Assembly (NCBI RefSeq): GCF_031581065.1
Contig: NZ_JAVLBN010000005.1
Location: 1 to 64,000 of the forward strand
Source: Salibacter sp031581065
Lineage (GTDB): Bacteria > Bacteroidota > Bacteroidia > Flavobacteriales_G > Salibacteraceae
Reading direction: 5' to 3'
Length of the DNA: 64,000 nucleotides
Shown here: positions 27,501-35,739 of the stretch, piece after piece
Layout: each line of letters starts with the position of its first letter
Position numbering within the stretch: the first letter of the stretch is position 1
Notes under the pieces: generated by a model
Told to the model about the DNA's origin: nothing
Databases searched by the model: none
The model's input: the letters and a program-made list of their open reading frames with translations, nothing else
Position numbers and translations under genes: made by a program

Positions 27501-28909
27501 TGATTGGGTTGCAGTTTTTGATTGACTGAGATATAACCGAGCTGTGGGTGATAAGTGAATTCTGACTGATCGAGTTTGCGGGCTAATCCTACTTTATGGT
27601 AATCGACACGAGCTTCATACCCCTGCCCATCGAGATATTGGTTGGCATTGAGAAATTGACGAACCTGCGGAACGTCTTTTACATTTTCATAAAGGGAGTT
27701 TGCTCTGTTATCATCAACTCCTGTTTGTGAAAGTATTTGAACATTACCTGATCCATCGTAAAGCCTGTTGCGATTAGATTCACCCAAATCCTGGAATGCG
27801 AGAATATTACGGACGTTTTGAACTCTGTTGTTCGTGTTCGTAACCCAAACTTCAATTTTGGTAATATTTGCTTTTGACGTTACATAAGGCGGGCTACTTG
27901 TGGCGTCTTCGTAGTTGTCGCGAAAAAAGTGACTGACAAAGAAGTGCTTGTTGTCTTCATAATTATCAGCTTTGATTTCAAATTCTGTCACCTGCGCCCC
28001 TCCTTCAACTGTAATATTCTTCTTTTTACCGCGCTGTTGTGAGAAGAAAGGGGTAACAGTCAGTCGGCCAAATTTGAGTTGTGTCTTAAATCCAAATAAA
28101 CTCTGAGATCCCTGGATAAGCGTACTATTCAAAGGCATTGAAATATTACCGGCTTCGATTTTTTGAATGATATCGTCTTCGTAAGCCGTGTAGTCGAGTT
28201 TCACCTGATTCTCAAAGCTAAAAGTCGCTTCAGTATTGTAGTTTGTTGTGAGCTTTAGTTTATCGCCTATGTTACCTATTACGTTGAGCTGAATTCGCTG
28301 ATCAAAATCGAAAGTTGAAATTCTTCGTTGACGTTCTGGTAAGGCCGGGTTTTCAGTCTTGGAAACATTGACACCAAAGATCAACTCTGCCGATCCTGAT
28401 GGTCTAATATCAATCGTATTCCCCCCAAAAATTCGATCAAATGTTTTATTCTCAACCTTGATGTCAGGAACTTCAAAACCACCTTCCTTGTTGAATTCAT
28501 TCTCGGCCGCAACTTTATCTGACCAGTACTTACTCGTAGCTTCTTTGTCTTTGTAGTTGCGGTACTCGTCAAAGGTCATGTAGTTTTCAGGACGGTAATT
28601 AAGACTGTTCCCAAGTTTTTGTTTGTAGTAATACTTCCCTGTTTCGGGATCGTAGATGAGCTCCTTTTTAATGTTACTGGGATCATCGAGATCCATTGGG
28701 GTATAATCCTGATTAAATGGAGTATTACTTTGATCTTTTATAGGATACTTAAGATTGGGAACCGTATCGTTATCATTACTATCAGCGGGCTGAACCTGAG
28801 GCATAGGAATATCATCTGCTATGACGACATCCGTCAACGCAGCAATTAGGCTAATGAGAAAAAACACGAATAGCCTTATTCTATTTTCACTAGAAATTCT
28901 CTCCAACAA
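21557..28909 (-). CDS. sprA: T9SS translocon protein SprA (Sov)
   Basis: 2450 residues, the usual enormous size of SprA. It is a 36-strand outer-membrane barrel that forms the type IX secretion translocon in complex with PorV or Plug protein. A signal peptide covers about 1-31. Recognisable pieces are 'FDRIFGGNTIDIRPSGSAEL' with the plug-like start, 'LNVIGNIGDKLKLTTNYNT', 'GSSYIDDFEGSQTTIDL', 'ATVWFNELRLSEF', and repeated strand-rich blocks to the C-terminal 'NAGLSIRFTITG'. It exports the sorting-domain proteins encoded at 32-37 kb. It lies directly downstream of ruvA with 19 bp between, giving a likely maeB-ruvA-sprA unit. Three exact motif copies lie inside (23511, 25207, 25715). Confidence 0.96.
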   Translation of the reverse strand: MLERISSENRIRLFVFFLISLIAALTDVVIADDIPMPQVQPADSNDNDTVPNLKYPIKDQSNTPFNQDYTPMDLDDPSNIKKELIYDPETGKYYYKQKLGNSLNYRPENYMTFDEYRNYKDKEATSKYWSDKVAAENEFNKEGGFEVPDIKVENKTFDRIFGGNTIDIRPSGSAELIFGVNVSKTENPALPERQRRISTFDFDQRIQLNVIGNIGDKLKLTTNYNTEATFSFENQVKLDYTAYEDDIIQKIEAGNISMPLNSTLIQGSQSLFGFKTQLKFGRLTVTPFFSQQRGKKKNITVEGGAQVTEFEIKADNYEDNKHFFVSHFFRDNYEDATSSPPYVTSKANITKIEVWVTNTNNRVQNVRNILAFQDLGESNRNRLYDGSGNVQILSQTGVDDNRANSLYENVKDVPQVRQFLNANQYLDGQGYEARVDYHKVGLARKLDQSEFTYHPQLGYISVNQKLQPNQVLAVAFQYSYQGRTYQVGEFSTDVNGDQPLMLKMLKSTELRTDVPMWDLMMKNVYSLSAYQVQSNEFKLNVWYLDRDRGVETNFIDDGPADVNGRPLIQVLGLDKLDVNKKPNPDGVFDFLTFQNQYVPTINPDNGRIYFPTLEPFGQTIREKMGTKELGDLYAFDSLYTVPREIAKVSFPDKNRFTIKGEFQSSSSNEIALNALNVPEGSVKVTAGGRELVENQDYTVDYTLGRVKILNEGLLESGTPINISLESNASFNVQTQTLFGSRFDYKVSEDLMFGGTIMNLTERPVTRKTNVYEEPMSNTVYGLDGTYRTDAPFLTKFVDNIPFLDTKEKSSIQVSGEFAQLIPGHNKAIGDEGSSYIDDFEGSQTTIDLRSRTMWSLASVPQGQPDLFPEAELTNNLATNFNRALLAWYTIDPLFWRNDARTPDHIADDEDMQSNHFMRQVPLDEVFPNRQAANAQFNNIPTFDLAFYPSEKGPYNYDVDGTDRNGNQYGFGVEQGANGGVRLKRPERRWAGIQRPIIQQDFNSANVEYIQFWVMDPFNEDYEYGSDNGKLYINLGTISEDIQKDGQIIYENLIDTEDRPANRVLTEQYTSAYGRFTPGQRYVNGFDNNPDARNNQDIGLDGLRNDEEQVFFESYINELTTLIPGANVSDPSSDDFLYYQGDELDNQQANILERYKYFNNHDGNSPIAGQSGDAAIGSTRPDAEDINDDNNLDDIENYWQYSVDISPQEVNPNNVGDNYITDMLETTVTTTNGQSRNIRWYQFRIPLDEGTPIGNIKDFRSIRFMRMFMRGFSNPVVMRFARLELVRGEWRRFDGSLQEPGDYLVEDENTEFVVQAVNFEENSERTPVNYVIPPDIEREINIGTTNQQQLNEQSLEVAVCDLKDGEARAAYRQMDLDLLSYGKIKMFVHGESRDQANPIENDEVTVFMRLGTDFENNYYEYEIPLKITPPGVYNSDDDAAKRRVWPEANNFEVDFDALKRAKTNRNRTSNSNPNSVNNQSRFEYNDGKATIYVKGNPNLATVKTIMIGIRNPKAQPGSEDDGMPKCATVWFNELRLSEFNDQAGWAAIGRMNAQLADFATVAVSGQMSTPGWGTIEQKVSERQRETIQQFDVSSNMSLGKFFGKKSGIKIPAYVGYQEYVSRPQFAPLAPDIEFDDYVNESYPDGDKQDSVRRVQETRRIRRSVNLTNVRKEKTNPQKKSRFYDISNFSATLSYSEDFERDFNTEYDRTKRYRGGITYNHSFDPENIKPFNKINFLRKSKYLRLIRDFNFYLLPKQVSFSTNFDRRYNERKVRNNQPDITADMPPFYNKSFNWNRNYSMRWDLTRSLKLDFQANNQALIEEPRGAVNKDVYAEQYDQWKDSVWTAIKDFGTNTRYNHQIGLNYSLPLSKIPALDWINSSARYNATYNWDRAPFAADSLGNTIQNTRQVSINASFNFLSLYNKVKFLREINRKAQLAQREKQRDQRGRGRRQTQNDTTDKKDDNKLSILEHAVKSLMMFKNASASYSRNQGVMLPGYSPEHRILGMNPNFSAPGAGFIVGQQDNFGDDGLNFLDHAQQKGWLVQEDAFNQMYSETYSERFNYRLTMEPVKDLRVELTGNYDESRNFSTYNRWYDTLIYEDGTEAYDLFNRESPITTGNFSRTFFSFPTSFIQDNDQYVNEAFQNFSDFRTDVSRRLSAENPYTSPDTEFEGDSVQTSQEFYQGYGPTHPEVLIPAFMAAYSGKEAKDVNLNPFSKTPMPNWRLTYTGLSKLKALKKWFKSVTLSHAYQSTFSIASYRTNILYEDPEGVGFTSVRDPVNGVNIVPQNEYRTVTIQESFSPLINIDMSWKNSLITRFEVRFDRSLSLSIANAQITETRGQEYTVGLGYTFDQIKIPFTLPSKQDKIKSDLRTRADFSIRNNYTILRKLETDVRPNEPTGGQRIMSIKLTADYSLSKNLNIRLFFDRVVNTPVISLAYPTANTNAGLSIRFTITG

Positions 28910-28928
28910 ACCCCAATGTGCTTTTCGA

Positions 28929-29510
28929 TTACAAACTCTTAAGAGCTTGCTTCACTAACTCCTCAACGCTTAGTTCATCACTGTTTTTCAGAACCTTATC
29001 TATCGATTTCTCAGCCGATTTACGGTCAAATCCGAGCGCGGTTAAGGCAGATAACGCCTCTTGTTTTGTGGTATTGTGTTCTGAACCAGAAAATTCTAAT
29101 TCATCTGCTAACCTGGCCAGTTTGTCCTTTAAATCAACAATCACACGTTGAGCTGTTTTTCCACCTATTCCTTTGATAGACTGGAGAGTTTTGGCTTCTT
29201 CATTAAGAATTGCGTTTGTAACCTGATCGGGGCCCATAGAAGACAACATTGTTTGAGCTGTAGAAGCTCCCACTCCCGATACACTTATCAGTTGCTTAAA
29301 AATTTCACGTTCTCCATTTTGAGCAAATCCAAATAGTTTGTGCTCGTCTTCTCTCACCTGCATGTAGGTCATCACCCTGCATTTACCACTATCAGGGATC
29401 TGACCAAAAGTGTGGAGCGAGATATGCACCATATATCCCACACCATTACATTCTATAACAAGGTAAGATGGGTTTTTCTCAATGAGGGTTCCGTTTAAAT
29501 GAGTAATCAT
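28929..29510 (-). CDS. ruvA: Holliday junction DNA helicase subunit RuvA
   Basis: 193 residues. RuvA tetramers bind four-way junctions and load RuvB for branch migration. The N-terminal OB-fold (MITHLNGTLIEKNPSYLVIE), the HhH pair (ISVSGVGASTAQTMLS and IKGIGGKTAQRVIVDLKDKL) and a C-terminal RuvB-binding domain (ALTALGFDRKSAEKSI) are all present. It shares a base with the maeB stop codon and is followed by sprA. RuvB is encoded 14 kb away at 42439. Confidence 0.97.
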   Translation of the reverse strand: MITHLNGTLIEKNPSYLVIECNGVGYMVHISLHTFGQIPDSGKCRVMTYMQVREDEHKLFGFAQNGEREIFKQLISVSGVGASTAQTMLSSMGPDQVTNAILNEEAKTLQSIKGIGGKTAQRVIVDLKDKLARLADELEFSGSEHNTTKQEALSALTALGFDRKSAEKSIDKVLKNSDELSVEELVKQALKSL

Positions 29511-31780
29511 TACATTTTTCTCGTTTGTGCCTCAGCTGCGGCTATGGTTACCATATTGACAATCTCACGGACTGAGCTTCCCATTTGCAATACATGGAAA
29601 GGTTTTTTGAGTCCCAGAAGGATTGGCCCTATCGAATCTGATGCAGCCATGTCCTGAATTAATTTATACGCTATATTCCCTGCTGAAAGTGTAGGGAAAA
29701 TCAACGTATTTACGTTTTTATCTTTTAGTTGTGAAAAAGGGAAAATATCTTTTGACAATTCATTATCCAATGCAAAGTTTGCCTGAATTTCTCCATCCAC
29801 TAAAATCTCAGGGTGTTCATCGTGTAATATCTCTACAGCTTCAGCCATTTTCACTGCCTCAGGGCTTTTTGATGAACCAAAGTTGCTGTAACTGAGCATC
29901 GCAATATTGGGCTGCACACGCAACCTTTTTACTGCGTGATGAACCATCACGACAATATCAGCGAGCTCTCTAGCTGTTGGATTGTAGTTCACAGTTGTAT
30001 CGGCAAGGAACAACGGCCCTCTTTTTGTTATGAGCACAAACATTCCGGCAATCTTGGATACTCCCGGTGCCCTGCCTAACATTTGGAGAGCAGGCCTAAT
30101 CGTTTGCGGGTAATTTCTGGTCAGACCCGAAATTGCAGCATCAGCATTTCCCGTCTCAACCATTGCCGCTGCAAAGTAGTTTCGTTCACGCATCAACTTT
30201 TGCGACTCATAAAGTGTAACTCCTTTTCTCTTGCGCTTTTCGTAGTAAATATCAGCAAATTCTTCTCGTTTCTCCTGCATGTCGTTTTCACGAGGATCGA
30301 TGATCTCAAGGTCACTGATTTCAATGGCGAATTCATCAGCCATTGATTCTATTTTTTCTTTTTTACCGAGAAGAATCGGCTCAGCAATCCCTTCATCACT
30401 GATGATTTGTGCCGCTTTTAGTATTTTATAGTGATCAGCTTCAGCAAAAACTACGCGTTGCGGATCGCTCTTAGCTCGCTGAACTATACTACTTACCAGT
30501 TTATTATCAAGGCCGAGGCGCCTTCTCAAATCTTCGCGATACTTATCCCAATCTTTGATTTCAGTTCTGGCCACACCACTTTTGATAGCTGCTTCAGCAA
30601 CTGCCGGAGCAACTGATGTGATCAATCTAAAATCAAGAGGTTTGGGAATAATGTAATCCCGCCCAAATGATAGTCCGCGCATATTGTAAGCTTCGTTCAC
30701 TTCATCCGGAACAGTTTCTTTTGCAAGCTCTGCCAGAGCGTGAACAGCCGCGAGTTTCATTTCTTCATTGATCGCTTTAGCGCGAACATCGAGAGCTCCT
30801 CTAAAGATAAATGGGAAACCGAGGACATTATTAACCTGGTTGGGGTTATCAGATCGCCCGGTAGCCATGATGATATCTTTTCGGGCTGCCATTGCTTTGT
30901 TGTACGGTATTTCAGGCTCAGGATTGGCGAGTGCAAAAACAACCGGATTATCAGCCATACTTTTGACCATGTCTTGTGAAACGATATTCCCAGTTGATAG
31001 GCCGAGGAACACATCAGCTCCTTTCATGGCATCTTCGAGCGTTTCCAGTTTTGTATCTCGAGCAAATAATCTCTTATGAGACGATAAGTCATCGCGATCT
31101 GACCGAATAACACCTTTACTATCGAGCATCATTATATTTCCTGGCTTTGCTCCCATCGACTGGTAGAGCTTGGCACAGGATATTGCCGATGCTCCGGCAC
31201 CATTCACCACAATTTTAACTTCCTCAATCTTTTTCTCAGCCAGTTCAAGTGCATTCAGTAGAGCGGCTCCGGAAATAATCGCAGTCCCGTGCTGGTCATC
31301 GTGCATAACCGGTATATCGAGCTCTTCTTTGAGTTTTTGCTCAATATCAAAAGCTTCAGGAGCTTTGATGTCTTCGAGATTAATCCCTCCAAAAGTTGGT
31401 GCTATATTTTTGACCGTTTTCACAAACTCGTCAACATCTTTCGTGTCAACTTCTATATCAAAAACATCAATGTCAGAGAAAATCTTGAAGAGCAACCCTT
31501 TTCCTTCCATAACAGGTTTTGATGCTTCTGGACCAATATCTCCAAGTCCCAGCACAGCTGTGCCGTTACTGATTACAGCCACTAAATTTGCTTTAGCAGT
31601 GTATTTAAACACTTTCTCAGGATCTTCGTGTATCTCTTTACAGGGCTCAGCAACACCTGGCGAATATGCGAGTGATAAATCGCGTTGTGAGTTGTAAGGC
31701 TTGCTTGGAATTACCTCAATTTTCCCGGGTTTCCCCTGAGAGTGATAATCGAGAGCTTCTTGTTTTCTGATTTTTACCAT
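29510..31780 (-). CDS. maeB: NADP-dependent malic enzyme (MaeB type)
   Basis: 756 residues in two halves. The N-terminal malic enzyme part (about 1-430) oxidatively decarboxylates malate to pyruvate with NADP and shows 'SLAYSPGVAEPCKEI', DDQHGTAIISGAALLNAL and an 'IVVNGAGASAISCAKLY' nucleotide-binding site. The C-terminal part (about 430-756) is a phosphotransacetylase-like domain ('RVVFAEADHYKILKAAQII', 'AIGPILLGLKKPFHVLQMGS' type end), which in MaeB is usually regulatory, sensing acetyl-CoA. Its end overlaps ruvA by one base. The enzyme supplies NADPH. Confidence 0.96.
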   Translation of the reverse strand: MVKIRKQEALDYHSQGKPGKIEVIPSKPYNSQRDLSLAYSPGVAEPCKEIHEDPEKVFKYTAKANLVAVISNGTAVLGLGDIGPEASKPVMEGKGLLFKIFSDIDVFDIEVDTKDVDEFVKTVKNIAPTFGGINLEDIKAPEAFDIEQKLKEELDIPVMHDDQHGTAIISGAALLNALELAEKKIEEVKIVVNGAGASAISCAKLYQSMGAKPGNIMMLDSKGVIRSDRDDLSSHKRLFARDTKLETLEDAMKGADVFLGLSTGNIVSQDMVKSMADNPVVFALANPEPEIPYNKAMAARKDIIMATGRSDNPNQVNNVLGFPFIFRGALDVRAKAINEEMKLAAVHALAELAKETVPDEVNEAYNMRGLSFGRDYIIPKPLDFRLITSVAPAVAEAAIKSGVARTEIKDWDKYREDLRRRLGLDNKLVSSIVQRAKSDPQRVVFAEADHYKILKAAQIISDEGIAEPILLGKKEKIESMADEFAIEISDLEIIDPRENDMQEKREEFADIYYEKRKRKGVTLYESQKLMRERNYFAAAMVETGNADAAISGLTRNYPQTIRPALQMLGRAPGVSKIAGMFVLITKRGPLFLADTTVNYNPTARELADIVVMVHHAVKRLRVQPNIAMLSYSNFGSSKSPEAVKMAEAVEILHDEHPEILVDGEIQANFALDNELSKDIFPFSQLKDKNVNTLIFPTLSAGNIAYKLIQDMAASDSIGPILLGLKKPFHVLQMGSSVREIVNMVTIAAAEAQTRKM

Positions 31781-31878
31781 AATGAAAAGATTCGCAAAAA
31801 TGGGCGTAAAAATAAGAAATGATCACACACAAGCACGAGACTTTTCTCTGTTTCGCGATCATCTTGTAAATTAGCACC

Positions 31879-32568
31879 ATGAGTGATAGAAAAAGAAAGT
31901 TGGTTGTGTTTTCAGGAGCCGGCATGAGTGCCGAGAGTGGTATTAGTACATTCCGCGACTCGGGCGGCCTTTGGGAAAAACACAGTATTGAAGAGGTAGC
32001 AACTCCACAAGCTTTTGGTCAGAACCCGAAGAAAGTGCTCGATTTCTACAATCAAAGGAGGCGACAACTCTACGAGGTTGAGCCCAACGAGGCGCATTAC
32101 AAAATAGCAGAACTGGATGAGATGTTTGACACTACTGTCATCACTCAAAATGTAGACAATTTGCACGAGCGAGCGGGATCTGAGAGAGTACTTCATTTAC
32201 ACGGAGAGCTTGACAAAGGCCGGAGCAGTGTTGATGAAACGGTGATTGTGGATCTGAAAGGAAAGGATATAAACTTAGGCGACAAAGCACCTGATGGTTC
32301 TCAATTACGGCCTCATGTGGTTTGGTTTGGCGAAGCGGTACCTGCAATGAGCGAAGCGATGGAGGAGGTTCAAAAAGCTGATTTGATGATTGTGGTAGGT
32401 ACTTCACTTCAGGTTTATCCGGCAGCGGGTTTGGTTGACGTATGCAATCCAGACTGCGAAATATATTACATTGACCCTCAAGGCGAACCGTGGCCTAACC
32501 CAAATTTAACGGTTATCAAAGAAAAAGCCAGCATTGGGATGAATGAATTAATCAAAAAAATAAGTTAA
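31879..32568 (+). CDS. cobB: NAD-dependent protein deacylase, sirtuin class III-like
   Basis: 229 residues. Sirtuins remove acyl groups from lysine using NAD. Motifs are FSGAGMSAESGISTFRDSGG (NAD-binding, 11-30), TQNVDNLHERAGS (Gln90, Asn91, Asp93) and LHGE with the catalytic His108. The FYNQRR segment has Tyr57 and Arg60, the YxxR pair that in SIRT5/CobB-type enzymes selects succinyl or other acidic acyl groups. The four zinc cysteines of most sirtuins are missing between 110 and 150 (LGDKAPDGSQLRPHVVWFGE). It is divergent from maeB. Confidence 0.93.
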   Translation: MSDRKRKLVVFSGAGMSAESGISTFRDSGGLWEKHSIEEVATPQAFGQNPKKVLDFYNQRRRQLYEVEPNEAHYKIAELDEMFDTTVITQNVDNLHERAGSERVLHLHGELDKGRSSVDETVIVDLKGKDINLGDKAPDGSQLRPHVVWFGEAVPAMSEAMEEVQKADLMIVVGTSLQVYPAAGLVDVCNPDCEIYYIDPQGEPWPNPNLTVIKEKASIGMNELIKKIS

Positions 32569-32621
32569 TTCAATATTATTGACTAATTTCACCCAATTAT
32601 TAACCTTAAAATTAAAACTTT

Positions 32622-34643
32622 ATGAACAGAATTTTTTACACTGCAGCTAGTCTGTTCGCTGTTAGCTTGATGACTTTTTCTGCAAAAAGTCAAACAATAG
32701 TTAGCACAAATCCAGAGAACAAAAACTTCGTCCTTGAAGAATACACAGGAGTTAATTGTCAGTTTTGTCCTGACGGGCATAAAAGAGCTCAAGAAATAAA
32801 AGACAGCAATCCAAGTGATGTTGTTTTGATGAACATTCACGTTGGATCTTTTGCTCCAAACAACCCACCTTACAAAACTCCTTGGGGAGCAGCTATTGAC
32901 AATCAGGCTGCTGTTACTGGTTACCCGGCAGGTTCCGCAAATAGAAACGACACTTTAAACGTTGATTATCAAGCCGGTGGTAGCGCTATGAGTAGAGGTG
33001 AATGGGAGAGTGCAGCAACTGAAATACTCGGAGAAACGTCTCCTGTAAACATTGCTATTGATGCATCCTTAGATACAGCTACGAGAGAGATGACGCTCCT
33101 TGTTGAAGTTTATTATACTGGCTCAACAAATAGTCCTGACAAACTAAACATCGCACTTCTTCAAAACAATGTTAAAGGTCCTCAAATTGATGGTGGAAAT
33201 TTCTATCCAGAAATGAAGTATCCTGATGGCGATTATAATCACATGCATATGTTGAGAGAGTTGCTGACAGGACAATGGGGAGTTGACTTAAACAACACAA
33301 GTCAAAACACCTTTTGGGACTCGACTATTACATACACAATCCCTAATAGCTATCACGGTTTACCAGTAAGCTTATTAGACATGGAAGTTGCAGCATTTAT
33401 CTCTGACGGACAAGAAAATATCTACACCGGTACACAAGAATTTCTAATTCCATCTAATTTAAGTTGGGATATGGAATTAACTTCGAGTTCTTCTGTTGAT
33501 GATTTCTGTTCTTCAACTACTGATGCTCAAATTAATATCAGCAATACCGGAAACTCTACTATTATATCCTTTGATATGAGTTACAGCGTTAACGGAAACA
33601 CAAATAACACATCTTATTCAGGTTCTATAGCTCCAGGAAGTTCAGATGTTATTAATGTAAACGGAATAAGCCTAAACCAGGGGGCTAACACTATAGCATT
33701 TTCAGCGCCTTCAAATGTTAATAACGGTTCACTTTATAACCCATCTGCTTCTGGATTTTTAGCTAAACCTGATAATATTGAAGTGATTCGTGCGACTAGT
33801 GACAATTCTCTTCCTTACAATGAGGACTTTGAAAGTGGTCAAAATGGCTCAACAGCACCATCGCTATACGACTACAGCCGTGATGGAAGACCTATGTATG
33901 TTGTAGATAACCAGGTTGGTGGTTCATCTGTAACATGGAATCTTGGAGCTTATGAAGACTCCCCTAATTCTTACAGGTTTAGAATGTACTCTTTCCCACC
34001 CGGTGATGAAGCATCAATCATCTCAGATAACTATGACTTCTCATCAACAGTCAACACAAAGTTGAAGTTTGATTATGCCTACGGTCAATTGAGCGCAAAT
34101 GACAACAGTCAACTAGTCATTGAAGCTTCAACTGATTGTGGAGCAACCTGGTCATCAGCGTGGTCGTCTTCAGGAAGTAATCTCGCTACTGTTAGTCCAG
34201 ACAATCAAAATGTATTTTACCCCAGAGAAGCTGATTGGGATTCAACTGAAGTAGATTTATCTGCTTACGATGGGGAGCCGAATGTAATGTTCAGAGTTAA
34301 AGTTGTAGCAGATGCAGGTAACTGCATTTACATCGATAACTTGAATATTAATGGTACACCAGTTGGAAAAGAAGAACTTTCTTCTTTTTCAGAAAGTTCA
34401 ATTTTCCCAAATCCAACGAGCGGAAATACGAACTTGAGTATTACTTCAGAAAAGCAAGAATCCATCAATATCACTATTTATGATATTTCAGGAAAAGAAG
34501 TATTAAATACTGGGAACAGAAGCCTCAATAAAGGCACAAATCAAGTACTATTGAGAACTGAGTCTCTTGAGGCAGGAATGTATCAAGTTGCTATTAAATC
34601 AGATAATAGTCAAACAACTGTCAAAAGACTTATTGTTAAATAG
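32622..34643 (+). CDS. T9SS-exported Omp28-family protein with thioredoxin-like motif
   Basis: 673 residues. Signal peptide to about 23, then an Omp28-like domain with EYTGVNCQFCPDGHKRA (Cys46, Cys49), which resembles thioredoxin CxxC sites. The central part is Ser/Asn-rich with Ig-like pieces, and near 395-555 is a choice-of-anchor J/cleaved-adhesin-like domain ('SLPYNEDFESGQNGSTAPSL', 'CGATWSSAWSSSGSNLATV'). It ends in a T9SS type A sorting domain: SIFPNPTSGNTNLSI to TTVKRLIVK. It would pass SprA to the cell surface. A terminator follows (34674). Codon use is AT-richer than the neighbouring core genes, and it has no iterated motif. Confidence 0.82.
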   Translation: MNRIFYTAASLFAVSLMTFSAKSQTIVSTNPENKNFVLEEYTGVNCQFCPDGHKRAQEIKDSNPSDVVLMNIHVGSFAPNNPPYKTPWGAAIDNQAAVTGYPAGSANRNDTLNVDYQAGGSAMSRGEWESAATEILGETSPVNIAIDASLDTATREMTLLVEVYYTGSTNSPDKLNIALLQNNVKGPQIDGGNFYPEMKYPDGDYNHMHMLRELLTGQWGVDLNNTSQNTFWDSTITYTIPNSYHGLPVSLLDMEVAAFISDGQENIYTGTQEFLIPSNLSWDMELTSSSSVDDFCSSTTDAQINISNTGNSTIISFDMSYSVNGNTNNTSYSGSIAPGSSDVINVNGISLNQGANTIAFSAPSNVNNGSLYNPSASGFLAKPDNIEVIRATSDNSLPYNEDFESGQNGSTAPSLYDYSRDGRPMYVVDNQVGGSSVTWNLGAYEDSPNSYRFRMYSFPPGDEASIISDNYDFSSTVNTKLKFDYAYGQLSANDNSQLVIEASTDCGATWSSAWSSSGSNLATVSPDNQNVFYPREADWDSTEVDLSAYDGEPNVMFRVKVVADAGNCIYIDNLNINGTPVGKEELSSFSESSIFPNPTSGNTNLSITSEKQESINITIYDISGKEVLNTGNRSLNKGTNQVLLRTESLEAGMYQVAIKSDNSQTTVKRLIVK

Positions 34644-34673
34644 TTCTGAATTAACTTATTATTTCAAAAAAAG

Positions 34674-34704
34674 AAGCTGTCTCATAACTGAGGCAGCTTT
34701 TTTT
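34674..34704 (+). terminator. Rho-independent terminator after the Omp28-family gene
   Basis: AAGCTG-TCTCA pairs with TGAG-CAGCTT around a TAAC loop, followed by a run of seven T. It lies about 30 bases after the upstream stop. Confidence 0.75.
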
Positions 34705-34771
34705 GCTTTAAGTGTCTCGTCCTGAAATAGCGTTACACAAAAATGTAACTACATGACCGCAAGTAAACAAA

Positions 34772-34873
34772 ATGAATACATCTATTCTAAGTGCTTTTAT
34801 TTTTAGCTTTTTACATCTATGTTATACCTGCAATCAAAATGGAAGAGGAATAAAAAAGCCTGCCCTCAAATGA
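34772..34873 (+). CDS. Possible 33-residue lipoprotein-like small ORF
   Basis: An ATG at 34772 opens 34 codons to a TGA at 34871. The product begins MNTSILSAFIFSFLHLCYTC and then has Asn, Gln, Arg and Lys, so it resembles a truncated secretory or lipoprotein signal peptide with a short tail. The stop lies inside the hairpin of the convergent terminator. It may be a remnant of a lost gene or chance. No promoter or partner is evident. Confidence 0.2.
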   Translation: MNTSILSAFIFSFLHLCYTCNQNGRGIKKPALK

Positions 34874-34885
34874 GAACAGGCTTTT
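34854..34885 (-). terminator. Terminator of the small T9SS cargo gene (bidirectional type)
   Basis: AAAAGCCTG...CAGGCTTTT with a CTCA/TGAG inner pair forms a long stem that ends in T on the minus strand and also on the plus strand. It lies just after the stop of the 34908 gene. Confidence 0.75.
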
Positions 34886-34907
34886 CCAGGTAATTGAGTA
34901 ACGTTAA

Positions 34908-35615
34908 TTATCTAACAATTAATTTTTCGTTCAGTAAGTCTTCTCCTGCAGTTCTTAGATTTAAAAAGTAAATTCCACCGTTTAAATCACTTGTTGAGAT
35001 TTCAAATTGACTCGTATTTATGCGGCCAGATTTAACCCGTTTACCAACTACGTTAAACAAATCATATTCAATTGATTCATATTTTTTATTGTTTAGAACC
35101 TGAACATTTACAATATCTGAAGTTGGATTTGGAAAAACAGATATTTCCTCTTCACTCAAAGACACTGCATTTACACTATTAGCAGGTTCAGCTGCAAATG
35201 TCAGCGTATCGTATATTCTGTCTGTAATGTTTTCAACTACAATTTTCCACTCTGCGTATTTTTGCGGTTCTGAACCGGGATCAACTATCAAATACCATGC
35301 AGCATTTGGCCCTCCAGAACTCATTGTTGGGCAAGACATTCCACCCTGAGTAACCTGGTCAATAGGAGCAAAATCATTAGTATAACATGTATTACATTCA
35401 CAAAACTGAATTGACCAGTTATCGTCCAAATCATTAGAAACTAATTCCCACTCCATGTCAATATCGTACATGGTATTGTTGTATATTTCAATAGTTGCTT
35501 TATTATCCTTGCCCGGTTCCATCTGCAGAGAAACCTCCTTGGAAGAAAACGTCAACTGAGCAAATGAAATGTTCACGAAAGCAACAGCAACTAAAATTAA
35601 AACTAAATTTTTCAT
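34908..35615 (-). CDS. T9SS-sorted secreted protein with cysteine-rich Ig-like domain
   Basis: 235 residues. Signal peptide to about 19, then an Ig-like domain (about 20-140) with several cysteines (CECNTCYTNDF and GGMSCPTMS) that probably pair in disulphides outside the cell. A T9SS type A sorting domain follows (VFPNPTSDIVNVQV to LLNEKLIVR). It is likely exported through SprA. It is on the opposite strand to its neighbours and has its own terminator. The cysteine pattern may be a substrate for the thiol-redox proteins encoded around it; that link is only a guess from proximity. No iterated motif is present. Confidence 0.75.
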   Translation of the reverse strand: MKNLVLILVAVAFVNISFAQLTFSSKEVSLQMEPGKDNKATIEIYNNTMYDIDMEWELVSNDLDDNWSIQFCECNTCYTNDFAPIDQVTQGGMSCPTMSSGGPNAAWYLIVDPGSEPQKYAEWKIVVENITDRIYDTLTFAAEPANSVNAVSLSEEEISVFPNPTSDIVNVQVLNNKKYESIEYDLFNVVGKRVKSGRINTSQFEISTSDLNGGIYFLNLRTAGEDLLNEKLIVR

Positions 35616-35739
35616 AACACTTGTATTTATTTATACAACATAATTAAAAACTTGTTGAAATGATTTATCAAAATCAAATTGATGTATTAGTAAAAATAAC
35701 ATTATATTAGCTGAATATTAATTACTAAAATTCAAATGT

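Noticed and set aside
34644..34907. Search for tRNA or small RNA gene in the largest intergenic gap
   Set aside because: No cloverleaf or known RNA pattern was seen; the gap holds two terminators and only a doubtful 33-codon frame.
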